A stretch of 64,000 bases of DNA, from contig NC_067207.1 in NCBI RefSeq assembly GCF_026262505.1, positions 814,252-878,251 of the forward strand. The letters are read 5' to 3'. This DNA comes from Trichomonas vaginalis G3. Lineage: Eukaryota; Parabasalia; Trichomonadida; Trichomonadidae. Within the stretch, counting starts at the first letter, position 1, and every line of letters begins with the position of its first letter. Positions 63,302 through 64,000 of this stretch are shown here, one piece after another. The translations under genes and the position numbers were made by a program. Below the pieces are notes generated by a model. It was not told where the DNA came from. It did not search any database and saw nothing but the letters and a program-made list of their open reading frames with translations.

Positions 63302-64000
63302 TTAGAAGAATTTTCTTATTCTTTCTGGCATGTTTTTATCTTTCCAGTACTCCCGCTCTAATGGTCCCAGATGAGTTGGTTTAGATTCTCTCAAGTTCTT
63401 AGATGGTATAACATCTTCAACGCCTCCTTCATATCTTACTTTATAAGTGTCATCGTTTGTGTTATAGTCAAGTATTTCAATAACCACTCCTCGCTTTGCT
63501 TCGTCAATGGTTTCAGCAAGTTTGCCATTACTACTTTCGACTAATTTATGTCGAGGGTAAAATGCTATGGAGTCGTCAGCAGCTTTTATAAGATATCCAT
63601 TACCTTGCGTAGAGTCTACGATATAATAATTTCGACTTAACCTTAAACGTTTCTTTGTCAATGGTTTGTCGTCAAGAACTACACGAACTTTTGTACCAGG
63701 AATGAGGTAAATTGTTTGAATTTCTGATATTTTGTGTTTGGCTTCGTTTCTTTTGTATATACTTTTCTTCTTGTTGTTGTGTCATTGAATTTGGTGTATG
63801 TCCTGTTGTAGAATGTGTTGAGGAATTATATACTTCGAGAAAATGTTTCATTGTTTCTTCGGTAAAGTCTCGCTCTTGATTTAAATCTCTGAGAGTCTTA
63901 TGAAGCGGTTATGATACCGAGTATGTTATGGTTATGGTCTTCAGTAGTGTAGTGAGTTATGTTATGCTTAATGAGAAATTCTGTGATTTCGTTGCTGAGG
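63302..64000 (-). pseudogene. P2 RVE-type integrase, 3' part (broken, runs off the window)
   Basis: The C-terminal 119-aa frame has an SH3/chromo-like beta barrel (YYIVDSTQGNGYLIKAADDS, VIEILDYNTNDDTYKVRYEG), the usual end of Maverick integrases. Words upstream on the same strand (HNITHYTT, GHTPNSMT) match the last part of the retroviral-type catalytic core. The catalytic residues lie mostly beyond the edge. About three breaks in the window. This enzyme inserts the element and typically makes 5-6 bp duplications. Confidence 0.7.

Larger units (their letters stand above)
50351..64000. mobile_element. P2: second Polinton/Maverick (fossil, right end outside window)
   Basis: Carries a capsid-like gene, basic core-like gene, protein-primed type DNA polymerase B, KilA-N gene and the 3' part of an RVE integrase, with unknown genes between. 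This is the set found in trichomonad Mavericks. At least 13.65 kb lie in the window. A candidate left end is AGTATGGTTATC at 50351 with possible duplication CCAGTT before it; neither is proven without the right end. In total about ten or more breaks across the larger genes, while five smaller genes look whole. Moderately young. Confidence 0.75.

Overview
The window is AT-rich, intron-poor protist DNA built almost entirely from repeats and mobile elements. A Polinton/Maverick DNA polymerase B, an RVE-type integrase, a KilA-N protein, a flagellar CFAP58 gene fragment and beta-helix surface-protein fragments together suggest a trichomonad (Parabasalia; Trichomonas- or Tritrichomonas-like). The species cannot be fixed from the sequence alone.

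Region 1 (1-26116) is a direct tandem array of a 6.32-kb composite unit, almost identical from copy to copy. Each unit joins two blocks. The first is about 3.4 kb of host gene fragments: broken Pmp-like (beta-helix) surface-protein pieces and, on the other strand, the C-terminal part of CFAP58. The second is a 2.89-kb non-coding DNA transposon-like element, called M1 here, with 68-bp terminal inverted repeats and 10-bp target duplications. M1 is filled with palindromes: an ordered array of alternating long and short hairpins (period about 120 bp, higher-order period about 241 bp, with compensated stem changes) and a palindromic 112-bp tandem repeat of variable copy number. In unit 1, M1 carries an extra copy of the hairpin array across a 100-N gap.

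Region 2 (26117-34842) repeats the same unit once more as noisy sequence: a short forward piece, about 240 bp of C/T homopolymer, then an inverted copy almost exactly one period long. It looks like unpolished fold-back long-read sequence and should not be treated as independent genes. A second 100-N gap follows.

Region 3 (34943-about 50350) holds two inverted, divergent copies of one Polinton-like element (P1), about 0.46 kb apart. The right copy (P1R) keeps a capsid gene, an A32-type packaging ATPase, two small amphipathic proteins and several unknown genes. It is interrupted by a 4.72-kb DNA transposon (M2) with 0.93-kb TIRs and an 8-bp target duplication. The left copy (P1L) shows the same site empty.

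Region 4 (about 50350-64000, running off the right edge) is a second, different Maverick (P2), apparently inserted into P1R. It has its own capsid, protein-primed type DNA polymerase B, KilA-N protein, integrase 3' part and several unknown genes. It also has a six-copy intergenic GGTGA palindrome module, a 25-bp tandem repeat, a tRNA-like sequence with A and B boxes, and a shared promoter-like AACGTTA motif. P1 and P2 are both fossils with a number of broken genes, though many reading frames are still open, so they appear fairly young.
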